From: Thalassotalea sp. PP2-459
GTDB lineage: Bacteria; Pseudomonadota; Gammaproteobacteria; Enterobacterales; Alteromonadaceae
DNA: 64,000 bases
Direction: 5' to 3'
Assembly: GCF_001913705.1 (NCBI RefSeq)
Contig: NZ_MKQD01000038.1
Coordinates: forward strand, 1-64,000
The stretch's first letter is position 1, and every line of letters begins with the position of its first letter. This document shows positions 46,829 through 56,244 of this stretch, piece after piece. Below the pieces are notes generated by a model. It saw nothing but the letters and a program-made list of their open reading frames with translations. It was not told the origin of the DNA and did not search any database. Both the position numbers and the translations under genes were made by a program.

Positions 46829-47262
46829 TGGTCGAAAACACATATAAAACCATTCTTGGCTTTGATTTTGGCAAGAAATACATTGGCGTTGCCGTTGGTC
46901 AAGCAATTACCGGCACTGCTACCCCTTTAGGCTCAGTGAAAGCCAAAGACGGTATTCCAAATCAACAACAACTGAAAAGCTATTTCGATGAATGGCAGCC
47001 AGATTTAATTGTGGTAGGTTTGCCGCTTAATATGGATGGTACCCCTCAACAGGTTACCTTTGACGCAAAAAAATTTGGTAATCGCTTAGCGCACGACTAT
47101 AAAACACCGATTAAATTTGTTGATGAACGGTTAACCACCGCTGATGCTAAACAGCACTTATTTGAGCACGGTGGTTACCGTAATTTATCGAAAGATAACA
47201 TTGATGCCGAATCTGCCCGTTTAATTGTTGAAAGCTACTTTGAAAGTACCTACGGCGAATAA
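46828..47262 (+). CDS. ruvX: Holliday junction resolvase-like protein RuvX
   Basis: RuvX (YqgF) is an RNase H-fold nuclease implicated in 16S rRNA 5' maturation. The 144-residue protein has the acidic motifs LGFDFGKKYIGVAVG, VVGLPLNMDGTPQ and VDERLTTADA, and an Asp in DNIDAESARLI. The GTG start is coupled to the yqgE stop. The next gene begins 3 bp after the stop. Confidence 0.95.
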   Translation: MVENTYKTILGFDFGKKYIGVAVGQAITGTATPLGSVKAKDGIPNQQQLKSYFDEWQPDLIVVGLPLNMDGTPQQVTFDAKKFGNRLAHDYKTPIKFVDERLTTADAKQHLFEHGGYRNLSKDNIDAESARLIVESYFESTYGE

Positions 47263-47264
47263 CC

Positions 47265-47906
47265 ATGAAAACAGCAATTGTTATTGGCGCAACAGGGTTA
47301 ATCGGTCATCATTTACTCACTCAACTATTAGCTGATTCTACCTATAGCAAAATAGTCGCACTCACACGCAAGCCAATCGAATACAACCATGAAAAGCTCG
47401 TCAATCACGTCATCGATTTTAATAACCTAAACAAATACCAAGACTACTTTATTGGCGACATACTGTTCTCTTGCTTAGGTACTACGAAAAAACAAGCAGG
47501 CTCAATAGAAAACCAGCGAATGGTTGATGTCGACTATCAGTATCAAGCTGCAAAAATGGCCGCAGAAAATGGCGTAGCACACTATGTATTAGTCTCTTCA
47601 AGTGGTGCAAATAAAAACGCCAACAGCGCTTACTTCAAAATGAAAGGTGAACTAGAAGATAAAGTTAAGCCGTTAAGTTTTCAGCGGATAAGTATTTTAC
47701 AACCTTCATTATTGCTCGGTGAACGGGATCATTTTAGGCTTGGCGAGGAGCTTAGCAGTTATCTATTACCCATTATATGTAAGCTGCCAGGTTTAAAACG
47801 TTACCGCCCTATTGAGGGTGCTCAAGTCGCGACAAAAATGCTAAACGTTAGTAAAGCCCAAAAAGAGCCGTTTGAAATATACACCTTAGATGAACTATTC
47901 AAATAG
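47265..47906 (+). CDS. NAD(P)-binding atypical SDR protein (HTATIP2-like)
   Basis: A 213-residue Rossmann-fold protein related to HTATIP2/YbjT-type atypical short-chain dehydrogenases. The nucleotide motif GATGLIGHHLL is at residues 8-18, CLGTT is near 70 and VLVSSSGANKNANSAYFKMK carries the YxxxK pair near 125. Substrate is unknown. It is probably co-transcribed with yqgE-ruvX, as it starts 3 bp after ruvX. Confidence 0.82.
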   Translation: MKTAIVIGATGLIGHHLLTQLLADSTYSKIVALTRKPIEYNHEKLVNHVIDFNNLNKYQDYFIGDILFSCLGTTKKQAGSIENQRMVDVDYQYQAAKMAAENGVAHYVLVSSSGANKNANSAYFKMKGELEDKVKPLSFQRISILQPSLLLGERDHFRLGEELSSYLLPIICKLPGLKRYRPIEGAQVATKMLNVSKAQKEPFEIYTLDELFK

Positions 47907-47911
47907 AAAGT

Positions 47912-47950
47912 AAAGCGCTGATACCTCACTTAACAGCACTTTTATTTTTT
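47912..47950 (+). terminator. Probable terminator after the SDR gene
   Basis: Imperfect stem AAAGCGCTG/CAGCACTTT (one C-A mismatch) with a 13-nt loop, then TTTTATTTTTT on the plus strand. Lies between convergent genes. Confidence 0.5.
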
Positions 47951-47953
47951 AAG

Positions 47954-49081
47954 CTAATCTTTTGGATCTAAACCGTCGATTGTCACGCCCGACAATGAAC
48001 CACTGCCACCTTGATCATTGCTGCGTAGTTTAATCATTAAGCGTAGGTCATTTGGTGAATCAGCATGGTGTATCGCATCCGCGTAATTAATTAAGCCACG
48101 TTGATACAAATTAAACAGTGCTTGATCAAAGGTTTGCATACCTTGCTCGGTAGATTTTTCCATCACTTCTTTAATATCGCCAACTTCACCTTTTTTTATT
48201 AATTCAGCGATATAAGGAGAGTTAAGCAATATTTCGATTGCAGCAACTCGGCCATTGCCATCTCGAGTAGGAATTAATTGCTGAGCAATGATGCCGCGAA
48301 GATTTAACGCCAAATCAAACAGTAATTTACCATGTTGATCCGCAGGCACTAAATGCATGATACGGTCAATTGCTTGGTTCGCATTATTCGCATGAAGAGT
48401 TGCAATACATAAGTGCCCTGTCTCCGCGAACGCCAGCGCATGTTCCATGATTTCTTGGCTTCTGATCTCACCAATTAGAATAACATCAGGTGCTTGGCGT
48501 AAAGAGCTTTTTAATGCCGCATCAAAGCTTTCCGTGTCTAAACCTACTTCACGCTGTGTAACCATCGATTTTCCGTGTTCGTGGACAAATTCCACCGGAT
48601 CTTCAATGGTCAGTATATGGCCACGAGAGTTACGGTTTCGATAACCAATCAAGGCAGCCATTGAGGTTGACTTACCCGTACCTGTACCACCAACAAATAA
48701 CACTAACCCACGTTTAGACATCACGACATCTTTTAACACCGACGGTAAACCTAAGTCATCAGAATCTGGTATTTCAGTCACAATACGACGTATTACCATA
48801 CCGGCCATATCACGTTGCCAAAATGCTGAAACACGAAATCGGCCTATATCATCGATTGAAATAGCAAAGTTACATTCCTTTTCTTGGTCAAATTGCTCTT
48901 TTTGCTTTTCATTCATAGCATTATGAACAAGTTCTAACGCCGCTTCTGGGCTTAACGCGGTTTCATCAATAGGCGTTAATTCACCATTGATCTTTGCGCT
49001 GACCGGCAATTTCGCAGTAACAAACATATCGGATGCATCATGCTGCACCATTTTTTCGAGGTATTGATGAAATCTCAACAT
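47954..49081 (-). CDS. pilU: Type IV pilus retraction ATPase PilU
   Basis: PilU is an accessory retraction ATPase that works with PilT on type IV pili. The 375-residue protein has Walker A GGTGTGKST, the Asp box ILTIEDPVEFVHEH, Walker B PDVILIGEIRS and the His box GHLCIATLHANNANQAIDR. It is called PilU rather than PilT by its position downstream of pilT, its DASDMFVTAKLP start and a longer C-terminus. pilT ends 9 bp upstream. Confidence 0.92.
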   Translation of the reverse strand: MLRFHQYLEKMVQHDASDMFVTAKLPVSAKINGELTPIDETALSPEAALELVHNAMNEKQKEQFDQEKECNFAISIDDIGRFRVSAFWQRDMAGMVIRRIVTEIPDSDDLGLPSVLKDVVMSKRGLVLFVGGTGTGKSTSMAALIGYRNRNSRGHILTIEDPVEFVHEHGKSMVTQREVGLDTESFDAALKSSLRQAPDVILIGEIRSQEIMEHALAFAETGHLCIATLHANNANQAIDRIMHLVPADQHGKLLFDLALNLRGIIAQQLIPTRDGNGRVAAIEILLNSPYIAELIKKGEVGDIKEVMEKSTEQGMQTFDQALFNLYQRGLINYADAIHHADSPNDLRLMIKLRSNDQGGSGSLSGVTIDGLDPKD

Positions 49082-49090
49082 GGTTAACTC

Positions 49091-50134
49091 CTAATACCCT
49101 TGAAATTGATTTTTATCTGACGCTTTTTCCATCGCATCTTGTCTAGTGATCAAGCCGCGATTTACTAAGTTCTGTAAGCATTGATCCATGGTTTGCATAC
49201 CATGCTGCATCCCCGTTTGAATAGCAGAGTACATTTGCGCCACTTTATCTTCACGAATAAGGTTACGTATCGCCGGTACGCCGATCATAATCTCATGTGA
49301 AGCAACACGACCGCCACCAACTTTCTTCACTAGCGTTTGAGAAATAACCGCACGCAACGACTCTGAAAGCATTGAACGCACCATTGATTTTTCTTCTGCA
49401 GGGAATACATCAATAATACGGTCAATCGTTTTAGGTGCTGAGGTGGTATGTAAGGTACCAAATACTAAATGACCCGTTTCTGCAGCGGTCATTGCTAAAC
49501 GTATGGTTTCTAAATCACGCATCTCACCAACCAAAATCACATCAGGATCTTCACGAAGTGCTGAACGCAACGCATTGTTAAAACTTAAGGTATCGCGATG
49601 TACTTCACGTTGGTTGATCAAACACATTTTGTTCTCATGAACAAATTCGATTGGATCTTCAATGGTAAGAATATGATCATGTTTCATGTTATTAATGTAG
49701 TCGATCATCGCCGCTAACGTGGTTGACTTACCCGACCCCGTTGGCCCTGTCACTAACACTAAGCCGCGCGGGTTTTCTGAAATGGTACGGAAAATATCAG
49801 GACATCCTAAATCATCCAACGACAATACTTTACTAGGAATAGTACGGAATACTGCTGCGGGACCTCTGTTTTGATTAAAGGCATTAACCCTAAAACGTGC
49901 TAAGTTAGGAACTTCAAAAGAAAAATCCACTTCCATGTTTTCTTCGTATTCTTTTCGTTGACGATCGTTCATAATGTCATAAACAAGAGCATTTACGTCT
50001 TTGGCTTCAAAGGCAGGTATGTTAAGTTTACGTACATCGCCATCCACGCGAATTAAAGGTGGAACACCCGTAGAAAGATGTAGATCCGAAGCATTATTTT
50101 CTACGCTAAATGCGAGTAATTCGGTAATATCCAT
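49091..50134 (-). CDS. pilT: Type IV pilus retraction ATPase PilT
   Basis: PilT drives pilus retraction for twitching motility and DNA uptake. I chose the ATG at 50134 (347 residues, MDITELLAFSVENNASDLHLS) with AGAGG 7 nt upstream. A longer frame to 50164 has no conserved residues. Walker A GPTGSGKST, the Asp box TIEDPIEFVHEN, Walker B PDVILVGEMRD and the His box GHLVFGTLHTTSAPKTIDR are present. Divergent from yggS. Other pilus genes are not in the window. Confidence 0.95.
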   Translation of the reverse strand: MDITELLAFSVENNASDLHLSTGVPPLIRVDGDVRKLNIPAFEAKDVNALVYDIMNDRQRKEYEENMEVDFSFEVPNLARFRVNAFNQNRGPAAVFRTIPSKVLSLDDLGCPDIFRTISENPRGLVLVTGPTGSGKSTTLAAMIDYINNMKHDHILTIEDPIEFVHENKMCLINQREVHRDTLSFNNALRSALREDPDVILVGEMRDLETIRLAMTAAETGHLVFGTLHTTSAPKTIDRIIDVFPAEEKSMVRSMLSESLRAVISQTLVKKVGGGRVASHEIMIGVPAIRNLIREDKVAQMYSAIQTGMQHGMQTMDQCLQNLVNRGLITRQDAMEKASDKNQFQGY

Positions 50135-50201
50135 GAAAACCTCTTTTATAGTTAACAACGGCATTTATGTGGCAACACATAGATGGCAAAAAATTTAAGT
50201 A

Positions 50202-50876
50202 ATGAGTCATATTAAAGATAAACTTGCTCAAGTAGAACTGCAAATTACAGCAGCTTGTCAGCAAGCGAAACGACACAGAAATGATATTCAACTGTTGGCA
50301 GTGAGTAAAACCAAGCCGGCCGCTCAGGTGCAAGAAACTTACGATGCTGGTCAAATAGCTTTTGGTGAAAACTATTTGCAAGAAGCCGTTGAAAAAATAC
50401 AGCAGCTTTCTGATCTTGAGCGTATTTGCTGGCACTTTATTGGCCCTATTCAGTCAAATAAAACTCGCTTAATCGCTGAACACTTTTCTTGGGTACAAAG
50501 TGTTGATCGCAAAAAAATTATCACACGATTAAACGAACAGCGTTGTAGTCAAGATACTCCGCTCAATGTCTGTTTACAAGTAAATATTAGTGGTGAGGCT
50601 TCTAAATCTGGCATTGAAGTCAATGAGTTAGATGAGCTAGCACAAATGGTTGACTCAGCAGATAACTTAACATTACGCGGTTTAATGGCGATTCCCGAAA
50701 AACACAACGCTGCAGAAAGTTTTGCTAAAATGTCTGCGCTGTTTCAATCCCTTCAACAACGGTTTAATACCGTTGATACATTATCAATGGGTATGTCTGG
50801 CGATTTAAGTGAGGCGATATCTAATGGCTCAACTATGGTCAGAATTGGCACTGCCATCTTTGGCGCTAGAGCATAA
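50202..50876 (+). CDS. yggS: PLP homeostasis protein YggS
   Basis: A PLP-binding protein of the YggS/PROSC family that buffers pyridoxal phosphate and affects amino-acid balance. The 224-residue TIM-barrel protein binds PLP through Lys in LAVSKTKPAAQV. FGENYLQEA, WHFIGPIQSNK and SMGMSGDLSEAI are further family motifs. First gene of the yggS-proC-yggT row next to pilT, a very common arrangement. Confidence 0.95.
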   Translation: MSHIKDKLAQVELQITAACQQAKRHRNDIQLLAVSKTKPAAQVQETYDAGQIAFGENYLQEAVEKIQQLSDLERICWHFIGPIQSNKTRLIAEHFSWVQSVDRKKIITRLNEQRCSQDTPLNVCLQVNISGEASKSGIEVNELDELAQMVDSADNLTLRGLMAIPEKHNAAESFAKMSALFQSLQQRFNTVDTLSMGMSGDLSEAISNGSTMVRIGTAIFGARA

Positions 50877-50914
50877 CACCAATAAGAATTGGTCCAAAAA
50901 ATTAGGAAATTTAA

Positions 50915-51730
50915 ATGAGTAAAATAGCTTTTATTGGCGCGGGCAACATGAATAGCGCCATTATCACAGGCCTTATTAGCAATGGTTTTACACCAAGCGA
51001 TGTTATTGTTTCAAACCCTTCGGCTGACAAACGTGAAAAATTAGCCAATAATTATAATATCTTACACACCAGTGACAATATTGAAGCGGCTACCTTTGCT
51101 GACTTTATTGTATTAGGTGTAAAACCTTATTTTATTGCCGATGTTTGTCAGCAAATTAGTGCGGCGGTCAATGTTGAAGAAAAGTGTTTTATCTCAGTTG
51201 CCGCTGGTTGCACTATGTCGACTATGGAGCAAGCATTAGGTAAGCCTTGCCCTATTATTCGTACCATGCCTAATACCCCTTCACAATTAGGCTTAGGCGT
51301 TACGGGGTTGTTTCCTTCACCACAAGTATCCAAGCAACAAAAAGAACAAGCTGATTCATTAATGAAATCTGTTGGTATCACTAAATGGCTAACAGATGAG
51401 AGTGAAATTGACAACATTATTGCCGTTTCAGGCTCTGCTCCTGCCTATTTTTTCTTGTTTATGGAAGCAATGGAAAAAGAAGCAATACGTTTAGGTTTTT
51501 CAGCGCAAGATAGCCGACAGCTCATTCAACAAACAGCCTTAGGTGCTGCTGAAATGGTTGTACAGAACGAAGAAGCTATTAGTACATTACGTGAGAACGT
51601 CACGTCAAAAGGTGGCACAACACAAGCAGCATTAACCACATTAATTGATGGTGGCCTAGATAAACTGGTCAGTAATGCAATGCAATCGGCAAAAGTCAGA
51701 GCCAAAGAAATGGCAGAAAACAACGCTTAA
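50915..51730 (+). CDS. proC: Pyrroline-5-carboxylate reductase
   Basis: ProC performs the last step of proline synthesis, reducing pyrroline-5-carboxylate with NAD(P)H. The 271-residue protein has the N-terminal IAFIGAGNMNSAIITGL, the IRTMPNTPSQLGLG loop and the C-terminal signature from residue about 222 with NVTSKGGTTQAAL. It follows yggS by 38 bp and contrasts with the proline-degrading putA at the other end of the window. Confidence 0.96.
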   Translation: MSKIAFIGAGNMNSAIITGLISNGFTPSDVIVSNPSADKREKLANNYNILHTSDNIEAATFADFIVLGVKPYFIADVCQQISAAVNVEEKCFISVAAGCTMSTMEQALGKPCPIIRTMPNTPSQLGLGVTGLFPSPQVSKQQKEQADSLMKSVGITKWLTDESEIDNIIAVSGSAPAYFFLFMEAMEKEAIRLGFSAQDSRQLIQQTALGAAEMVVQNEEAISTLRENVTSKGGTTQAALTTLIDGGLDKLVSNAMQSAKVRAKEMAENNA

Positions 51731-51825
51731 CCTAACGACAATACATATTAATTAACCCTTTAAACATTGAAATTCTTTTGGTTTGTTACCATCTTTAATG
51801 TTAATAAGGTTTTGGAGAACTATTA

Positions 51826-52374
51826 ATGGCAGCAATTAATTACTTACTTGGCTTCTTTTTCGACGCCTTGTTAATGTTATTGGTAATTAGGGTGTGGTTA
51901 CAACTTGTCAGGGCTGATTTTTACAACCCGTTAAGTCAATTTGTAGTGAAAGTAACAAACCCACTGGTTATTCCATTTCGCCGTATCATTCCAAGCGTAG
52001 GTGGTATCGATATGGCAACACTTGTGATCGCATACTTAGTTGCCGTGTTGAAATTCATTATCATACCGTTACTAAACGGTGGCCCTTTTGATTTAATAAC
52101 TGCCTTGTTTATCGGCGTTTTGTACCTGATTAAACAAACCGGCTTTTTGCTATTCGTGCTAATGTTAGTTATGGCCGTAATGAGTTGGGTGGTGCAAGGT
52201 TACAACCCTACCCATGTGATATTACATCAATTAACTGATCCTTTTTTAAGACCAATAAGAAAAGTGATCCCCGCTATTGGTGGTTTAGATTTATCGGTTT
52301 TAGCCGCCTTTTTACTGTTAAACGTGATTAATATAGTGCTTTCTGGAGCTATCCCTTATTGGGCAATGCTTTAA
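51826..52374 (+). CDS. yggT: YggT family membrane protein
   Basis: A 182-residue integral membrane protein with two repeated YggT modules. Each carries the signature of hydrophobic helices followed by an FRRIIPSVGGIDMATL or IRKVIPAIGGLDLSVL turn. The function is not settled, though the family is linked to osmotic tolerance and cell shape or division. It is in the usual place after proC. Confidence 0.93.
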   Translation: MAAINYLLGFFFDALLMLLVIRVWLQLVRADFYNPLSQFVVKVTNPLVIPFRRIIPSVGGIDMATLVIAYLVAVLKFIIIPLLNGGPFDLITALFIGVLYLIKQTGFLLFVLMLVMAVMSWVVQGYNPTHVILHQLTDPFLRPIRKVIPAIGGLDLSVLAAFLLLNVINIVLSGAIPYWAML

Positions 52375-52448
52375 TAACAAAACAATATTGGTTTATAAGT
52401 GGTTATGGCTATACTTAGCGCATAATCACTTTTACCAAGGAGTTTACA

Positions 52449-52901
52449 ATGCAACTTTCGCTAAAAAAATTCTTTCGTCATTTATCATTCGCTTTACCCT
52501 TTGCCTTCTTACTTTTAACTAATGCTAACGCTGAAAACATGAAGAAACTCGGTTACATGAATGTACACTACATGGCTATTAGTGCAACATTTCTAACGCC
52601 TGAAGTAGCAAAAGCTTATGGTATTGAACGTAGTAATTACAACGGTTTGATCAATATTGCTGTGATGGATAACACGATTAAAGGCAACCCTGCACAAAAA
52701 GTAAAAATAACAGGTAAAGCGGTTAACTTACTTGGGCAAGATAAAGATCTTAGCTTTGTAGAAGTTGTTGAAGGTGATGCAGTTTATTACTTAGCACAAG
52801 TTATGCACCGTAATGAAGAGACGATACGTTTCAATCTAACTATTGATAACGGCAAAGAACAGCAACAACTGTCATTTAAACATACGTTTTATACCGATTA
52901 A
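52449..52901 (+). CDS. DUF4426 exported protein
   Basis: A 150-residue protein with a signal peptide (about 1-28, ending NANA) and a beta-rich mature part. It has the YMNVHYMAISATFLTPEVAKAYG start and RSNYNGLINIAV typical of DUF4426. The family usually sits between yggT and yggU, and it does here on the yggT side, but yggU, rdgB and hemW do not follow. Function unknown. Confidence 0.85.
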   Translation: MQLSLKKFFRHLSFALPFAFLLLTNANAENMKKLGYMNVHYMAISATFLTPEVAKAYGIERSNYNGLINIAVMDNTIKGNPAQKVKITGKAVNLLGQDKDLSFVEVVEGDAVYYLAQVMHRNEETIRFNLTIDNGKEQQQLSFKHTFYTD

Positions 52902-52995
52902 TGCCAACATCATAAACAACATGAACCGTCTTCTAATTTCTCAAGTGCCAGTCATTGTAACTGGTACTCTGGATGTTTTAACTGCTAACAGGAAA

Positions 52996-55896
52996 TTAAA
53001 ACTTCCAACCAACATGCAAGTAATATTGACCACCATTAAAACCTGCAGGAGAGTTTACCGGATAAATTGCGCCTAGGAAGCCAGCTTTACGACCCTCACT
53101 GTATTCTTCAGGGTACACGTCAAAAATATTTTTAGCGCCTATCGCAATATTAAGATTATCAGAAATGTTATAAGAGACTTCAACGTCAGTGATCACGCTT
53201 GCGTCAACTTTTTCAAGCAGAGTCACATCGTTAAATTGCGCATTATAAAAGCTACCATAATAGTTAATACGCGCCATGGCTTTTATGCCGCCCTTTGATA
53301 CAGAATAGGTGAAAATACCGCGAGTTTTTGGTACACCATGTTCACGTTCTTTACGTACATTTCCGTTAGCAATTGGGCTTTTTGAGTTCGTCACTTCTAG
53401 TTGAGTATCAGTATAGTTATAGGCAAGCGACAGTAGGTGTTGGGCGTGTTCAAATTCAAAAGGCAGGCTTGCAACCAAATCAACTCCTTGAGTAATTGAG
53501 TTAAAGTCATTTGCATAATACTGAATATTAGTGACGTTAGGTTGTACTTCTGAAGCGACTAACAAAGGTGCATCTGCAGCGACTATTTTACTAGTAAAAA
53601 GTGAAATTCGATCATCAATATCTATATAAAAGTAGTCAATAGTAATATTGATGCCGCTTATCTCAGATAATAGACCGACACCGAAACTAGTGGCTTTCTC
53701 TGGTTCAAGTTCTCCGCCAGAGCGAGCTGAAGCAATTGGACTCAACGCACTCACAAGTTGAGAGCGTTGTTGAACAACCACATCATTAATAATTGAATTT
53801 GATGTTGATATACGTTGCAGTGTTGATTGTCCTACCGTAGGCGCTCTAAAACCATTACTGATAGTTGAGCGCAATGCTATGCTATCGTCAATTTGTAACC
53901 GTGCCGACAATTTGCCATCAAGGGTATCGCCTATTTCGCCAATATCTTCATATCTCATCGCTAGCGAAATTGACAATGCTTCGGTGATATCCCCTTCCAC
54001 ATCTAAATAAAATGCATTCGAGTTTCTATCGTTTATTTCAGCAGTCTCAGGGGAAAAGCCGGGAAAGCCATTTGCACCAATCGCCTCTCCTTCACTAGTA
54101 AATGGGCCCGTTTGATATGAAGCACGATCACCGGCAACCACTTCAAATTGCTCCAAATGATGCTGATAACCAAATGCAACATTTAGTTCAGATTCAAAAC
54201 CTAAATCAATAGGGTAAGTGAAATCTGCATTTAACACTGCTTCTGTTTGAATTTGCGAGCCTAATTCAAATGATGTAGGAGAAAGCTCTCCTAATGATGC
54301 ATTAACACTATTTCGCAGCTGGTAGTTAATTTCATTTTTTCCTAACACCATACTCATGTCATAGGTCAATTCAACGTCATTGATAACTTCTGCTCCACGA
54401 ATACCAGCAGCTAAGCTCGCATCTGTTACTCTACCACCAAACCTTGGGGTAAAGCCGCCCGGAAACAATTCGTTAAACGCGAAACAGTTATTATTTTCAG
54501 CAACAGCAGTTAAAGCCTCTGCATCTCCTGCCGCCCCTGGAATTGTCGGCGTTGGACAATTACCAGTATTGTTATCTGTCATATCATAAAACAAGCGAGC
54601 TCCACTTTGGGGGTTAGTGTAAACATTCGCTCGAGTGTTAGGATTTCGGTAAAAAAAACTACCATCGATATCGCGTTGTGCCCAATTACCAAAGATATAA
54701 AGTTGTTTGTAATTTTCACTTTCGCTTACATCAAAGGCCATATTGGTAAATAATTTTATATTATCCATTATTTCAGGAGCTCCCCAGTCAACAACAGGGT
54801 TTCGAATGTCATCAGGGTTAACACCACTCTCAATTAACTGTTGAACGGCAGGGTCCTGAATGCCACGTGAAGTTGCTTCACTGTCAGAAAGCTCAAATGA
54901 GAAATTGGCGCTCCCCTCATCACCAATGCTTGTGCCTAAAATACCAGCTAATTCAACTTTAACACCGTCGCCTGCATAATATTGACCTGTTCGCATTTCA
55001 ATTTTTCGTATCGTTGCACTATCTTCTAAACGAAAATTTATCACGCCAGCAATTGCATCAGAGCCGTATTGCGCCGTTGCACCATCTCTTAATATTTCAA
55101 CACTTCGAAGGGCAATACTAGGAATTGGTTCTAAATCAACGCCATGCGCACCTACATTTAACCCTGAAATGAACTCATAAATCACACCGCTACGATGACG
55201 TCGTTTACCGTTTACCAGCACTAACATGCTATCAGTAGGAAGTCCTCTTAGGTTCGCAGGCCTAACCATAGTACCAGCATCGCTAATCGCTTCTTGTCTC
55301 GCATTATAGGAAGGAATTATATTTGATAGCGTCGTAATAATATCATTACTACCTTTTGTTGCGAGTGCTTGGTTAGAAATTACATCAAGTGGCGCAAGAG
55401 CTCCGCCAGGAGAGCGATTATTACGCCGAGAGCCGATAATTTGAATACGCTCTGCTTTGGTTTTTTTTGTGGTTTTGTTTTGTTTGGAGTCTTTAGAATG
55501 AATATTTGCTAAAGCATCTATTGACGAAGTTTGCGTAGTGTTTGTTTTGCGATAATCTAAGCTAGCTGATACCGCAATAACTTGTTTATCGGTGACAACA
55601 GCATTTAACGGCGTATTAAGCAATAATGTCACTAACGCTTCTTTGATGGAATAACTACCTATCAATGGGTTAGTCATAATAACAACGGAATCACTAAAGG
55701 GATAAAGAAGTGAATACCCTGAGACTTCTGCTAGCTTATCTAACGCTTCTGATGCTTGCATAGCAGGAATGTTAAATTGATATTTTTTATCAGTAGCTTG
55801 AACGCTTTTGATCCCCGCTACATTTAAAAATAGTGCCACCAAAAAATACAACGAAAAGCGTATTCGCTTGTGATGATTTAAACGACAACTAATCAC
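52996..55896 (-). CDS. TonB-dependent receptor with STN signalling domain
   Basis: A 966-residue outer-membrane receptor. A signal peptide (to about residue 34) precedes an STN domain (about 38-110) of the type that contacts a FecR-like anti-sigma factor. The plug follows (GALAPLDVISN, NLRGLPTDSMLVLVNGKRRHRS, LRDGATAQYGSDAIAGV), then a beta-barrel ending in an aromatic residue (VGWKF). The start is GTG at 55896 with a weak ribosome site. Substrate is unknown. It is a clear paralogue of the receptor at 56245-58830. The FecI/FecR pair upstream may be its partner. Confidence 0.9.
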   Translation of the reverse strand: MISCRLNHHKRIRFSLYFLVALFLNVAGIKSVQATDKKYQFNIPAMQASEALDKLAEVSGYSLLYPFSDSVVIMTNPLIGSYSIKEALVTLLLNTPLNAVVTDKQVIAVSASLDYRKTNTTQTSSIDALANIHSKDSKQNKTTKKTKAERIQIIGSRRNNRSPGGALAPLDVISNQALATKGSNDIITTLSNIIPSYNARQEAISDAGTMVRPANLRGLPTDSMLVLVNGKRRHRSGVIYEFISGLNVGAHGVDLEPIPSIALRSVEILRDGATAQYGSDAIAGVINFRLEDSATIRKIEMRTGQYYAGDGVKVELAGILGTSIGDEGSANFSFELSDSEATSRGIQDPAVQQLIESGVNPDDIRNPVVDWGAPEIMDNIKLFTNMAFDVSESENYKQLYIFGNWAQRDIDGSFFYRNPNTRANVYTNPQSGARLFYDMTDNNTGNCPTPTIPGAAGDAEALTAVAENNNCFAFNELFPGGFTPRFGGRVTDASLAAGIRGAEVINDVELTYDMSMVLGKNEINYQLRNSVNASLGELSPTSFELGSQIQTEAVLNADFTYPIDLGFESELNVAFGYQHHLEQFEVVAGDRASYQTGPFTSEGEAIGANGFPGFSPETAEINDRNSNAFYLDVEGDITEALSISLAMRYEDIGEIGDTLDGKLSARLQIDDSIALRSTISNGFRAPTVGQSTLQRISTSNSIINDVVVQQRSQLVSALSPIASARSGGELEPEKATSFGVGLLSEISGINITIDYFYIDIDDRISLFTSKIVAADAPLLVASEVQPNVTNIQYYANDFNSITQGVDLVASLPFEFEHAQHLLSLAYNYTDTQLEVTNSKSPIANGNVRKEREHGVPKTRGIFTYSVSKGGIKAMARINYYGSFYNAQFNDVTLLEKVDASVITDVEVSYNISDNLNIAIGAKNIFDVYPEEYSEGRKAGFLGAIYPVNSPAGFNGGQYYLHVGWKF

Positions 55897-56190
55897 TTAT
55901 ACGCCAACTCGATGTCGATTATTGCCCACATAACGTGTTTTATTTAGCTGCATTGAACAGTACTCACGCAATTAAACAACCATATTAAGGTTAACGTTTT
56001 TGGGAAAATAAAGGCTAGTGCCCTGTTTTATTGTTTTATTTAGCACCATGAAGAAACTAACTTTTTACTAATTTCACTAAATTGCAAACTTTACCTTGAA
56101 CCTTGGTTAATCATATTAGCACTACATTAGACTTTCGACCATAGTCGAGAACAGGTTGATTTTATCGGTCTGTACTTTTTACTTTGCAAA
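55897..56190. other. Intergenic region between the two receptors
   Basis: About 300 bp containing no gene. A terminator at 56191-56218 separates the receptors, so the STN-bearing receptor should have its own promoter here. None could be picked with confidence. Confidence 0.4.
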
Positions 56191-56218
56191 AAAAATCTCA
56201 GCAAACGCTGAGATTTTT
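56191..56218 (-). terminator. Strong Rho-independent terminator after the second receptor
   Basis: Perfect 12-bp stem (AAAAATCTCAGC and its complement) with a 4-nt loop, followed by T-rich sequence on the minus strand. Confidence 0.88.
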
Positions 56219-56244
56219 ATCGATATAGAACTAATACATGACGA

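Noticed and set aside
52946-52969. Hairpin around CCAGT/ACTGG after the DUF4426 gene as a terminator
   Set aside because: Short stem with a mismatch and no T-run on either strand.
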